Made by a program: the position numbers and the translations under genes. DNA of 64,000 bases from Advenella kashmirensis WT001 (GTDB taxonomy: Bacteria; Pseudomonadota; Gammaproteobacteria; Burkholderiales; Burkholderiaceae_B). The stretch is taken from NCBI RefSeq assembly GCF_000219915.2, contig NC_017964.1, positions 434,001 to 498,000 of the forward strand, read 5' to 3'. Shown piece after piece: positions 53,920 through 62,260 of this stretch (its first letter is position 1; each line of letters opens with the position of its first letter). Under the pieces are notes generated by a model. It had not been told where the DNA came from and ran no database searches. It worked only from the letters and a program-made list of their open reading frames with translations.

Positions 53920-54189
53920 AACTTTCGTTATCTCGTATTGCCTGAGAATGGCGGCGGTTTCAATACCCCATCTTGAACTTTTTGTTCGTTCCTGATGGGT
54001 TTCAAAGCTTTTGCGATCTACAAACAATTCCTCAACCGCCCATACCAATGGATCAGCGGTGCCTTTTACATCAAAGGCCACGCAACCGGGTTCATTGCTG
54101 GTCAATCTGATGTGTTCAGGAAGTAAACGAATGACTGATTCAGACTCTTCAAGGTTCTTGCAGATTAGTTTTCCACTCAGTCTGATCAT
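53905..54189 (-). CDS. Antibiotic biosynthesis monooxygenase (ABM) domain protein
   Basis: A 94-residue single-domain protein with the ferredoxin-like ABM fold. LICKNLEESESVIRLLPEHI, SNEPGCVAFDVKGTADPLVW and VDRKSFETHQERTKSSRW follow the family order, in which the last His-containing segment is typical. Such proteins (YgiN-like) can be cofactor-free quinol monooxygenases. It is a single gene, convergent to the anti-sigma gene. Confidence 0.8.
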   Translation of the reverse strand: MIRLSGKLICKNLEESESVIRLLPEHIRLTSNEPGCVAFDVKGTADPLVWAVEELFVDRKSFETHQERTKSSRWGIETAAILRQYEITKVASGQ

Positions 54190-54431
54190 ATGTCCTCCGA
54201 TTGATCACAAGGCAAAGCCCGCCGTATCCGGCAGGCTGAAGTAGCGCTGATTTTATCGTGTTTTGTCGATTCAGTGGCTCTGTAAGCCAGTCAAATCAAC
54301 AGGTACGGTACAGGTGTAAGAGATCATAAGAATTATTGCTTAATCGTTCTTTAAAGAAAAATCAGGCCAATCAGGAAATAGGCAATTTGACGAGGGCTGC
54401 CTGTAACTTCCAGTGCAGCCGCTTCGTATCA

Positions 54432-55319
54432 TCAGAACTGTACGGTTGCGCCGTCTTCGGGAACATGCACGCGGTCCTGTATGCCTTTTTCCTTCACATA
54501 TTCCCTGAGTTCTTTACGAGTCTGGGCCATGTGATTGATGGCATCCATATGTGTGGCAACAATCGTCGCACCAGGCGCTGCCTGCGCAGCGCGCAGCACG
54601 TCTTCCTTGCCCATGATAATGGAACCTTCAAAGCCGTCCATCATGGCATAGCCGGCATTGATCACGATAACTTGTGGATCGTACTGGGCCAGTGCCTGGT
54701 CCACTTCGTCACGCCAGATGGTGTCGCCCACAAGATATAGAGTTTTGTGACCAGGCGCCTGGAACACGACGCCCATGGCTGGGCCAAGGGCTTTGGCCAC
54801 TTCGGGCACGGCGTACATTTTATCGGTGCCATGCTGGCCGCCGGTTTTGCTAATAGTCACGCCACCGAACTCGGCCTTATCGGACAGAACGCGCACGTTG
54901 GTGAAACCCTGTTCGCGAATCATTGTTGCATCGGCCTGATTCTGGGCAAACAGCGGGATGTTTTTGGGCAGCAGTTTCTGGGCGGCCTCATCCCAGTGAT
55001 CCAGGTGGGTGTGGGTGATGATGACTGCGTCAACGCCGGCAATAACATCCTTCTCGGACATTGGCAGTTCGACCAGCGGATTGCGCAATTTGCTGCGGTA
55101 GGTCCTTCAAACCCGGTAGGTGCCTTTTTTGGCCAGCATCGGGTCGATCAGAAAAGTGGTGTCGGCGTACGTGATTTTTACCGTGGCGTTGCGAATCTGC
55201 TGCAACTGCACTTGTTCTGTGGTGGGGGCGGCAGTGGTCGCCTGGGTTTGGGCAAATGCAGCGCCGGTGGTCAGGCTCAGGGCCAGCGCCAGGGAGCTGA
55301 TGACGGTTTTCATAGACAT
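54432..55319 (-). pseudogene. Exported metallo-beta-lactamase-fold hydrolase, two frameshifts
   Basis: A secreted MBL-fold protein of about 295 residues. The signal peptide starts at 55319 (MSMKTVISSLALALSLTTG, after GGAGTAGCC). The frame breaks near 55110 and again near 55095; a repair of both gives KKGTYPGFEGTYRSKLRNPLVELPM. The metal motif is ITHTHLDHWD, and VGDTIWRDEV and ATHMDAINH provide further ligands. It resembles L-ascorbate lactonase-like (UlaG-like) proteins. It is divergent from the AraC regulator, whose upstream repeats may control it. Confidence 0.78.
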
Positions 55320-55387
55320 ATGGCTACTCCAATGAATGAGTGATTAGTGAGCCTCTATTGTGTGCCCCACAGGCATTTCGTTAAAGT

Positions 55388-55420
55388 GGCCTGAATGACA
55401 ATATTAGATAAAAACAGGCC
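55388..55420. promoter_or_regulatory. 33-bp inverted-repeat operator, copy 1
   Basis: GGCCTG and CAGGCC flank a 21-base core that begins AATGACAATATTAGAT. A copy in reverse orientation at 63413-63445 matches at 29 of 33 positions, and a third copy starts 52 bases to the right. It lies between the MBL and AraC genes. Confidence 0.6.
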
Positions 55421-55439
55421 AAAAGATGGTTAATTTTAT

Positions 55440-55472
55440 GGCCTGAATAAATATATAGGTTAAAATCAGGTC
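55440..55472. promoter_or_regulatory. 33-bp inverted-repeat operator, copy 2
   Basis: GGCCTG and CAGGTC with the same 21-base spacing as copy 1, matching it at 25 of 33 positions. It ends 28 bases before the AraC start codon, a position suited to autoregulation. Confidence 0.55.
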
Positions 55473-55500
55473 AATTCTTCATTTAAGTGGTGATTCATTT

Positions 55501-56475
55501 ATGTCTCACATTCGCGTAGCCGTGCTGGCTTTTGACGATGTCAGCCTTTTTCACCTTTCGGTTCCCGGTCTTGTCCTGGGCGCCAATAACGGGTCAGGCT
55601 CGGTTCAATTCACGATACAGTACGTGGCTCAAACACCAGGCCAGATACGTACAGACCAGGGGGTCATGATCGAGGTGCCCGAGGGCCTGCAGGCATTGCA
55701 GCAGGCCGATATCATCATTGTTCCCGCCTGGAGCGACCCGCAAGTGCCTGCACCCGAGGAATTGACCACGGCATTGCGGCAGGCACACGCCAGCGGCAAG
55801 CTGATCGTGGGTTTGTGTCTGGGCGCATTCGTGCTGGGGGATGCCGGCTTGCTCGATGGACGGGAGGCGACCACGCATTGGGTGGCGCGCGACGTATTTG
55901 CGCGGCGTTTTCCGCAAACTTTGTTCCGCCCCGACGTACTGTATGTGGCCGATGACAACGTGGTGACCTCGGCCGGTACCGTTGCCGCCATTGATTGCTG
56001 CCTGCATTTGCTACGCGAGCATCAGGGCTACGAAGCGACCAATCATGTCGCCCGGCTGTTGGTGACGCCGCCGCACCGGCCTGGCGGACAGGCGCAGTAT
56101 ATTGAGCGGCCGGTGCCAAAGCTTGCCGATAGCAATCGTTTGCCCGGCGTGCTGGAATGGGCGCGTGAGCACCTGCATGAACCGCTGTCGCTGGATACGC
56201 TGGCAAGCGTGGCCAGCATGAGCCGGCGCACCTTTACCCGGCGCTTTAAGGAAGCAACCGGCACTACCGTCAATCGGTGGCTCAATACCGAGCGGGTTGC
56301 CAGGGCGCAGCATTTGCTGGAAACCACAGATTTGTCTATTGAACGCATCACAGCAGAAGCCGGCTTTGGGACAACGCTGGCCCTGCGTCAGCAATTTGCC
56401 GCCCAACTGGGTACTTCGCCATCGAACTATCGGCGCAATTTTTGCAAAACAGCGGGCGAGGCGGTGCTGGCGTAG
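55501..56475 (+). CDS. GlxA/FtrA-type AraC regulator (DJ-1/PfpI plus HTH)
   Basis: A 324-residue regulator. Residues 1-180 form a DJ-1/PfpI-like domain with the nucleophile-elbow Cys in IVGLCLGAFVLGDAG; residues 215-320 form an AraC helix-turn-helix (LDTLASVASMSRRTFTRRFKEATG and IERITAEAGFGTTLALRQQFAAQLG). It is divergent from the MBL-fold gene. The paired operators upstream suggest it controls its own gene and the neighbour. Its 3' end has a diverged copy 300 bases downstream. Confidence 0.9.
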   Translation: MSHIRVAVLAFDDVSLFHLSVPGLVLGANNGSGSVQFTIQYVAQTPGQIRTDQGVMIEVPEGLQALQQADIIIVPAWSDPQVPAPEELTTALRQAHASGKLIVGLCLGAFVLGDAGLLDGREATTHWVARDVFARRFPQTLFRPDVLYVADDNVVTSAGTVAAIDCCLHLLREHQGYEATNHVARLLVTPPHRPGGQAQYIERPVPKLADSNRLPGVLEWAREHLHEPLSLDTLASVASMSRRTFTRRFKEATGTTVNRWLNTERVARAQHLLETTDLSIERITAEAGFGTTLALRQQFAAQLGTSPSNYRRNFCKTAGEAVLA

Positions 56476-56532
56476 TTGGGTTTTAGCGATGCCAGGTGAT
56501 ATCCGGGGCAGTTTTGTTTCGTCGAAGCAGCA

Positions 56533-56610
56533 TCATCGTACCAGCCAGTTCTCTATCTGCAGGTTGGGTACGCGCGAGAATTCCCGCTCATTGTCTGTTA
56601 CCAGCACGGC
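56533..56610 (-). pseudogene. Relic of a VapC (PIN-domain) toxin, C-terminus only
   Basis: A minus-strand frame reads LVTDNEREFSRVPNLQIENW followed by LVR and a stop at 56533-56535. This is the standard end of VapC ribonuclease toxins (TNN-REF-RV-L--ENW), including the last acidic residues of the PIN site. The upstream codons do not continue the domain in any frame, so only about 25 residues remain. No VapB antitoxin is seen. Confidence 0.65.
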
Positions 56611-56709
56611 CAACAACGGTAACCGATTTCATAGCGACCCCGTAAAAAATGACCATATGGCTATAATATATAAAATCACCGAGAGCGCAAATAGCTTATC
56701 TTCAGATCA

Positions 56710-56754
56710 GGCACCTCGCCATTGCACTATCTGTGTAATTTTTGCAAAACATGG
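56710..56754 (+). pseudogene. Relic of a second AraC gene 3' end
   Basis: This segment matches 56410-56454, the end of the AraC gene, at 35 of the first 42 bases, and lies exactly 300 bases further on. In the same phase it reads GTSPLHYLCNFCKT against GTSPSNYRRNFCKT. Several differences are at third codon positions, suggesting descent from a paralogous gene rather than a recent copy. Confidence 0.55.
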
Positions 56755-56841
56755 AGCTTGCTCGCGCAGGTATGGCTGGATTATCAGCGGGTCATTGACT
56801 GACTGCATTGGTCGTATAGGCTTGGCCGAAGCGCCGGTGGC

Positions 56842-57465
56842 TTATCGTGTGGTTGCAGCGTATTCATTGATTTTTTCTTCCACCTGCGCCAATCGGTCTT
56901 TTCCGAAGTAAATCTCATCGCCCACGAAAAAGGTGGGCGAACCAAAAGCACCACGATCGCACGCCTGTTGCGTATTGTCGATCAGGCGCTGTTTGATATC
57001 GCTTTGCTGGGACAGGTCCATGATCGCTGCGCCATCAAGTCCGGCCTGTTCAAGCGCGCGCAGGATGGTATCGGTATCGGACATATCCAGCTCCAGCTCC
57101 CACATGCAGGAAAAAACAGCATCAACATAGGCATCGAATATACCCAGTTTTTCTGCGGCAATGGCGCCGCGCATGATTTTGAGCGTATTAACCGGCCAAT
57201 AGGGATTTCTGCGGTACTGGTCCAGCTTATGTTTTTTGATGAAACGCTCCACTTCCAGTGCGTCATAGGCTCGCTTGTTGGCTATATGCGCGAAGGCATT
57301 GGCCGGAGACTGGTTGTTGGTCAGCTTGAACAGTCCGCCCAGCAAAATCGGCACATAACGAAATGTCTTTCCCGTTCGTGCTTCAATATCGGGAATCACT
57401 TTATGGCAAAAGTAAGCGTTTGGACTTCCAAAATCGAAAAGAAAATCAATTGAAGGGGTTTGCAT
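56842..57465 (-). CDS. 2-hydroxychromene-2-carboxylate isomerase-like (DsbA family)
   Basis: A 207-residue thioredoxin-fold protein of the HCCA isomerase/kappa-class GST family. DFLFDFGSPNAYFCHKVIPDI carries the catalytic Ser of the S-P-N/Y motif, and YWPVNTLKIMRGAI and RGAFGSPTFFVGDEIYFGKDRL are family blocks. In known pathways it isomerises an intermediate of naphthalene breakdown with glutathione. It is the last gene of an IclR-led operon; no naphthalene genes are near, so the actual substrate is open. Confidence 0.87.
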   Translation of the reverse strand: MQTPSIDFLFDFGSPNAYFCHKVIPDIEARTGKTFRYVPILLGGLFKLTNNQSPANAFAHIANKRAYDALEVERFIKKHKLDQYRRNPYWPVNTLKIMRGAIAAEKLGIFDAYVDAVFSCMWELELDMSDTDTILRALEQAGLDGAAIMDLSQQSDIKQRLIDNTQQACDRGAFGSPTFFVGDEIYFGKDRLAQVEEKINEYAATTR

Positions 57466-57531
57466 GGAAAAGGCCTTTATTCAGGAATGATCAATTCGGA
57501 AACCATATCGCACGCGAACGTGCGACCATAT

Positions 57532-58260
57532 TCACCAGGTTTCCATCCATGGACGCAATTGCGTTTCATGTGTCCAGGCGTTGCGCGGCTGCTGATGAAT
57601 CTGCCAATACGTTTCCGCAATGCTTTCCGGGTCCACAATGCCTTCCTGATCTTTTAATGCATAACGCTGCGGGAAGGTCTCGCGGATAAACTGGGTATCG
57701 ATCGCGCCGTCGATAATCGGATGTGCCACGTGAATGCCCTTGGGCCAGAGTTCTCGCGCCATGCTTTGCGCCAGTGCCCGCAGGCCGTGCTTGGCGCTGG
57801 CAAAGGCGGCGTAATTGGCCCGTCCTCTCAGGCTTGCCGTTGCTCCGGTGAAAATAATCGTACCCCGTTCGCGCGGCAACATGGCTTTGGTCACTTCGCG
57901 TCCCATCAAAAAGCCTGCAAAGCACGCCATCTCCCAGACCTTTGAATAGACGCGGGCCGTGGTATCGGTAATGCTAAATTGAACGTTGGCGCCAATATTG
58001 AACACCGCCACTTCAATCGGCGCGATCGTGTTCTCGATATGCTGGACCAGCTCAATCATCTGATCCTCCTTTCGCGCATCACTGCCAAAGCCATGCGCCT
58101 GGCCACCGTCATCGATAATCTGTTTTACCAACGGCTCCAGCTTGTCGGCATTGCGGCGTGTCATGCAGGCGATATAGCCTTCACGCGCAAAGCGCCGGGC
58201 AATAGCGCTCCCGGTAGCATCTCCGGCGCCCACGACCAGGATTGCCTTTTTTTCATTCAT
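57532..58260 (-). CDS. Short-chain dehydrogenase/reductase
   Basis: A 242-residue SDR. ILVVGAGDATGSAIARRFA contains a GxxxGxG-like motif (GAGDATGSAIA), FNIGAN replaces the usual NNAG, and the catalytic region reads FTGATASLRGRANYAAFASAKHG, in which the Tyr/Lys pair would be Y-x3-K-like but is YAAFASAK, so the canonical YxxxK is spaced differently. The member belongs to an operon with HCCA-isomerase-like, NMO and ligase genes. Confidence 0.83.
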   Translation of the reverse strand: MNEKKAILVVGAGDATGSAIARRFAREGYIACMTRRNADKLEPLVKQIIDDGGQAHGFGSDARKEDQMIELVQHIENTIAPIEVAVFNIGANVQFSITDTTARVYSKVWEMACFAGFLMGREVTKAMLPRERGTIIFTGATASLRGRANYAAFASAKHGLRALAQSMARELWPKGIHVAHPIIDGAIDTQFIRETFPQRYALKDQEGIVDPESIAETYWQIHQQPRNAWTHETQLRPWMETW

Positions 58261-58291
58261 TATATTGACTCCTATGATTTCTCGTTATTGG

Positions 58292-59245
58292 TTAATGTCG
58301 CAGTTGCGCCAGTGCGCCGCGATATTCTCTGTCCAGTTGTGCAATAAGCTCGCTGGCAGGCATAACTGATCGTATATTGCCAACGCCCTGGCCTGCGCCC
58401 CAGATGTCTTTCCATGGTTTGACACGGCGTGAGCCAAAGTTCATGCTGCTTTTATCCGCATCAGGGAGGTTTTTCGCATCCAGGCCCGATGCGGTAATGC
58501 TACGGGCCAGGTAGTTGCCATGCACGCCGGTAAATAACGGCGTATACACGATTTCCGAGGCATCGCTGTCGACCAGCATTTGCTTGTATTGTGCAGAGGC
58601 ATTGGCCTCTTCGGTGGCGATGAAGCGCGTTCCCATATAGGCCAGATCTGCGCCCATGGCGCGTGCCGCTGCAATGTGCGCGCCCGAGGTGATCGCTCCT
58701 GACAGGGCAATCGGCCCGTCGAAAAACTGTCTGACTTCACTGATAAGCGCAAAGGGACTTAAGGTGCCGGCATGGCCGCCGGCGCCGGCGCACACCAGGA
58801 TCAAGCCGTCCACGCCCGCTTCCAGGGCTTTGTGTGCATGCCGGATATTGGTGACGTCATGGAACACCAGGCCGCCATATGACTGTATCGGTTTGACAAA
58901 ATCCGTAGGGGCAGAAAGACTGGTAATGACCAGCGGTACGCGATAACGGACGCAAGCATCCATATCGTGGTCGAGCCGGTCATTGGATGAGTGAATAATC
59001 TGGTTGATCGCAAATGGCGCAATCCGCTTTTCCGGCGAAGTTGCACGCGCCTTGTCCAGTGTGGTCGTGATTTGCGCCAGCCATTCATCGAGCTTTTCCA
59101 TGGGGCGTGCATTCAGTGCGGGCATGGAGCCGATAATGCCTGACAGGCACTGTGCAATAACAAGCGCCGGATTGGAAATGATAAATAGCGGCGAACCGAT
59201 CACAGGCAGGGAAAGGTTCTCGCGTAAAGCTGCGGGTAATGTCAT
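58292..59245 (-). CDS. Nitronate monooxygenase-family flavoprotein
   Basis: A 317-residue FMN protein of the NMO/enoyl reductase family. LSLPVIGSPLFIISNPALVIAQ is the usual N-terminus, GLILVCAGAGGHAGTLSPFAL (catalytic His region) and PIALSGAITSGAHIAAARAMGADLAYMGTRFIAT the FMN-binding half. The ATG at 59245 was preferred to a longer frame because the family similarity begins there. The substrate may be a nitro compound or an unsaturated acyl derivative. Confidence 0.85.
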   Translation of the reverse strand: MTLPAALRENLSLPVIGSPLFIISNPALVIAQCLSGIIGSMPALNARPMEKLDEWLAQITTTLDKARATSPEKRIAPFAINQIIHSSNDRLDHDMDACVRYRVPLVITSLSAPTDFVKPIQSYGGLVFHDVTNIRHAHKALEAGVDGLILVCAGAGGHAGTLSPFALISEVRQFFDGPIALSGAITSGAHIAAARAMGADLAYMGTRFIATEEANASAQYKQMLVDSDASEIVYTPLFTGVHGNYLARSITASGLDAKNLPDADKSSMNFGSRRVKPWKDIWGAGQGVGNIRSVMPASELIAQLDREYRGALAQLRH

Positions 59246-59277
59246 AAATGTGTCTCGGTAAAAGAGGGCATAGGCAG

Positions 59278-60846
59278 TTAGTTCGGGGAGGCTGCATGCT
59301 GCCCATTGTCGGCGCATGCTGCTAATTGCTTGAGGACATTTTTCAATATCTTCCCTGTGGGGGCAGTGGGCAACGGAAAGAGAAACCGGATCTCGGTAGG
59401 CAACTTGTAGGGCGACAGCCGTTCCCGCAGATAGCTGCGAAAGTCGCTCTGGTCATCAGGCTGCTCCGGGCGGTTCAGCTCAATAAAGGCCACGACCTCT
59501 TCGTTATGCTCCACCGTTCTTCCAACCACTGCACTATGGATGACGGCAGGGTGGCTGTTAATGACCTGTTCTACTTCCAGCGGATACACATTAAAGCCCG
59601 AGCGAATAATCAGTTCCTTGCTTCGTCCTGCAATATGCAACGCACCATCCTCGTCCTGTCGCACCAGGTCTCCGGTACTGAACCAGCCATCGGGCGACAG
59701 CACCTCGCGCGTCAATGCTTCGTTACGGTAATAGCCTTTCATGACATTGGGACCGCGTACACGCAGCATGCCCACATTGCCTTTTTCTACCGGTTTGCCG
59801 GTCGTATCGACAATGCTGATCTCAATACCAGGGATTGGAAAGCCAACAGAACAGTCTGTCCTGGGTTGATCGATTCTTGTCTGGGCCACCGTTGGGGCGG
59901 TCTCGCTCAGACCATAGCCATTGTTCAACGGCAGGCCGAACATCTGTTCAATTTCTTTCTTCAACTTGGGCGTTAACGGCGACCCCGAGGTGCCGATGAA
60001 CCGCAAGGCGGGGCAGCGTATGGGCAGCGTTTGCGTCTGGGCTTGTTCCAGCAGCCGCGCGAACATGGCTGGTACGCCCACGAATAAGGTAATTTTTTCG
60101 TTTGCGATGACCGACAATGCCTGCCGCGCAGAAAACCGGGGTTCCAGCACTACGGTGGCACCGCCCAGAATAGCCCCCAGAAACTGTGTGACCAGTCCCA
60201 CGACATGGGCCATGGGCAGCACACCATACAGCACGTCACCGGGCTGCATGCGTCTGGAGGTGCATGCCTGGTTGGCGATGAACAGTACATTGGCATGCGT
60301 GAGCATCACGCCTTTGGGTGAACCGGAGGTGCCAGAGGTGTAAACCATGGCGGCCACTTGCTCGGCGGGATCGGGCGATGCTGGCTCTGGCACGCTCGCT
60401 TCGTTGGGCAAGCCAGTGTAAATATCCCCCAATGCCGCAAATGCCAGTGGTGCTGCCTTATGACGAATGGCATGTTCGAGCGCGTTCTCCGAAACCTGGC
60501 ATGTGTAAAGCGTGAGGCGCGGCGTTGCATGCTCAATAAACCCGTCTATCTCCCGGGGCGAGAGCCTGGCGTTGACAAAACTGAACCAGGCATCCAGGCG
60601 GCTGACTGCCAGCATGATAACGCATGCGGCAACACAGTTTTCGCCGATGATCAGAACCCGATCCCCGGCCCGTACACCCATGTGCCCAAGTTGGTCTGCC
60701 AGACGCGCAGACAGCTCGGAGAGCGTTTCATAATCAATGCTGATCAGGCCATCGCGCAATGCGATCGCCTGGGGACTGCGCGCAGCCCAGGCGTCCGCGA
60801 TCTGATGAATACGACTCAGTTGCCCGGCTTCAGGTCTCCAGCTCAC
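59278..60846 (-). CDS. AMP-forming acyl-CoA synthetase
   Basis: A 522-residue ANL ligase. Motifs: AAMVYTSGTSGSPKGVMLTH (P-loop), NNGYGLSETAPTVAQT, DGWFSTGDLVRQD, KELIIRSGFNVYPLEVE and APTGKILKN with the adenylation Lys. The GTG at 60846 was chosen as start because GGAGG lies six bases before it; the frame is open for 24 more codons to a TTG without a ribosome site. As the second gene after iclR it would activate the pathway acid with CoA. Confidence 0.85.
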   Translation of the reverse strand: MSWRPEAGQLSRIHQIADAWAARSPQAIALRDGLISIDYETLSELSARLADQLGHMGVRAGDRVLIIGENCVAACVIMLAVSRLDAWFSFVNARLSPREIDGFIEHATPRLTLYTCQVSENALEHAIRHKAAPLAFAALGDIYTGLPNEASVPEPASPDPAEQVAAMVYTSGTSGSPKGVMLTHANVLFIANQACTSRRMQPGDVLYGVLPMAHVVGLVTQFLGAILGGATVVLEPRFSARQALSVIANEKITLFVGVPAMFARLLEQAQTQTLPIRCPALRFIGTSGSPLTPKLKKEIEQMFGLPLNNGYGLSETAPTVAQTRIDQPRTDCSVGFPIPGIEISIVDTTGKPVEKGNVGMLRVRGPNVMKGYYRNEALTREVLSPDGWFSTGDLVRQDEDGALHIAGRSKELIIRSGFNVYPLEVEQVINSHPAVIHSAVVGRTVEHNEEVVAFIELNRPEQPDDQSDFRSYLRERLSPYKLPTEIRFLFPLPTAPTGKILKNVLKQLAACADNGQHAASPN

Positions 60847-60992
60847 AAACGGCCTCCACTTTTCAATTTTTGTACTGGTTGTGAAGCCATGGTAGAGCAA
60901 ATCCGGATTAGCCGGCAATATTGAAAAGCGAAAATGCTGTAATGCAAAACTGCAATGCAGTATTGGGTGCCGGGCGGGTCGCTTTTGCCTGT

Positions 60993-61799
60993 CTATGAGC
61001 CCGAGTCGGCATCAACCCTGCGTACAATCTCTGCCGCGGTGGCCAACAGTTTGGGCTTGACCTGGCGCATTAACCGGTCCGCTGTCATGTGACTGGCAGG
61101 CCCGGCCGAGCTGAGCACCATGACAGGAAGCCCATTAGAGAACGAGAGCGGTACGGCCAGACCATTGATTTCCTTGTGCCAGTCGCCAAAAGAACGAACG
61201 CATCCCAGGGTTAAAAAGTCTTGTCGGCCTTGCTCAATGCCTTGTTTCAGCCGTGGCCAGGAGAAGGTGTCAAATGACCGTATCCGATCCTCCAGCGTGC
61301 GGCGTTCTGCGGCATCGACCACGGCCAGATAGGCCTTGCCCATGGCAGTTGGCGCGATCGGAATGCGAGAGCCGATGCCCAGGTTAAGCGTAATCAGCGC
61401 GTTGCCACGGTAGCTCTCAATGTAATGCATGCTCATATCGTCGCGAATGCCAAGTGAAATAAGACTCTCGGTTTCCTCCGACAGCAGACGCATTAGTGAC
61501 TGGCTGATCTGTTTGACATTCAAGCGGGCCAGCGTGGTTCCGCCCAGTGTCAGTGTCTTCATACCCAGCCGATACCTGGGCTGCTGGCCGGTTTTGTGAA
61601 GGTAGCCCAGTTTTGCCAGCGTATAGGTCAGCCGGGTAATGGTTGACTTGGGCAAATCGCAACGCAGCGCCAGTTCCTGGTTGCCCAAAAGCTCTTCACC
61701 GGAGCGGAAGCATTTGAGAATAGCCAGTCCCCGGGCCAGCGCCGTAACAAAATGGCGGTCACCGCTAGTAGGCTGGTTATCTGGGTTTTCATCTGTCAT
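60993..61799 (-). CDS. IclR family regulator
   Basis: A 268-residue IclR protein. HTH region: VTALARGLAILKCFRSGEELLGNQELALRCDLPKSTITRLTYTL-type layout (LPKSTITRLTYTLAKLGYL). Effector part: PIAPTAMGKAYLAVVDAAE and SFGDWHKEINGLAVPLSF. The start at 61799 follows GAGGAGCCGTT. It is the first gene of the leftward operon and divergent from a Bug receptor; the palindrome at 62193 is a likely target. Confidence 0.88.
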   Translation of the reverse strand: MTDENPDNQPTSGDRHFVTALARGLAILKCFRSGEELLGNQELALRCDLPKSTITRLTYTLAKLGYLHKTGQQPRYRLGMKTLTLGGTTLARLNVKQISQSLMRLLSEETESLISLGIRDDMSMHYIESYRGNALITLNLGIGSRIPIAPTAMGKAYLAVVDAAERRTLEDRIRSFDTFSWPRLKQGIEQGRQDFLTLGCVRSFGDWHKEINGLAVPLSFSNGLPVMVLSSAGPASHMTADRLMRQVKPKLLATAAEIVRRVDADSGS

Positions 61800-62260
61800 A
61801 ACGGCTCCTCGGATTGCAATTAATACTGCATAGCGGTTTTCGTGCTGTAACGAGCAACAATAATAGTACAGAATACGCAGCAAGAACAGACATACGAATG
61901 TGCGATGACCGGGTGCACGATAGTGGATGCGGCAGTTGCGCAAGAGGGTATACAAATGCACTGCGATATTGGCATGACAGATCAATTACGGCTGCCTCAT
62001 GGTGCCTGCCGCCTGATTGAACACCGATCCGAAGATAAGGACCATCACCTTGCACTATATTTATTGCCGGCCCAGGCTCCGGCAGCGCTGACCGATAAGC
62101 AATGCTCACATAGCGCGGCCGAAAAGCCGAAGCAGCCCGAACTGATCGCAAAAGCTGAGCAATCACTCAATATTCTTTAATCCAGAAAATTCTGTTCCGG
62201 CGGAACATCGGGACAGATGCGTAACCCTGTTCGATAACCCTGAATGCAAAGGAGACATGC
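61800..62260. promoter_or_regulatory. 461-base divergent promoter region, IclR operon / Bug receptor
   Basis: No convincing gene is seen; the open frames on both strands lack any family similarity or clear ribosome site. The region contains the palindrome TGTTCCGGCGGAACA near the receptor and probably the promoters in both directions. Confidence 0.45.
62193..62207. promoter_or_regulatory. Probable IclR operator TGTTCCGGCGGAACA
   Basis: A perfect 7-base inverted repeat (TGTTCCG and CGGAACA) around one G, 53 bases before the Bug receptor start. GTTCCGCGGAAC-like palindromes are common IclR-family sites. It is the best candidate site for the regulator at 60993. Confidence 0.65.

Larger units (their letters stand above)
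56476..56841. other. 366-base relic-bearing spacer
   Basis: No intact gene is seen. The spacer holds the C-terminal end of a VapC-type toxin on the minus strand and a diverged copy of the AraC gene's 3' end on the plus strand, both listed separately. It appears to be a decayed segment. Confidence 0.55.

Noticed and set aside
61800..62166. Minus-strand frame extending upstream of the iclR start
   Set aside because: The GAGGAG ribosome site and the IclR family start at 61799 make the extension unnecessary.
61905..62180. 91-codon plus-strand frame between iclR and the Bug receptor
   Set aside because: No family similarity, no ribosome site, and it sits in the expected divergent promoter region.
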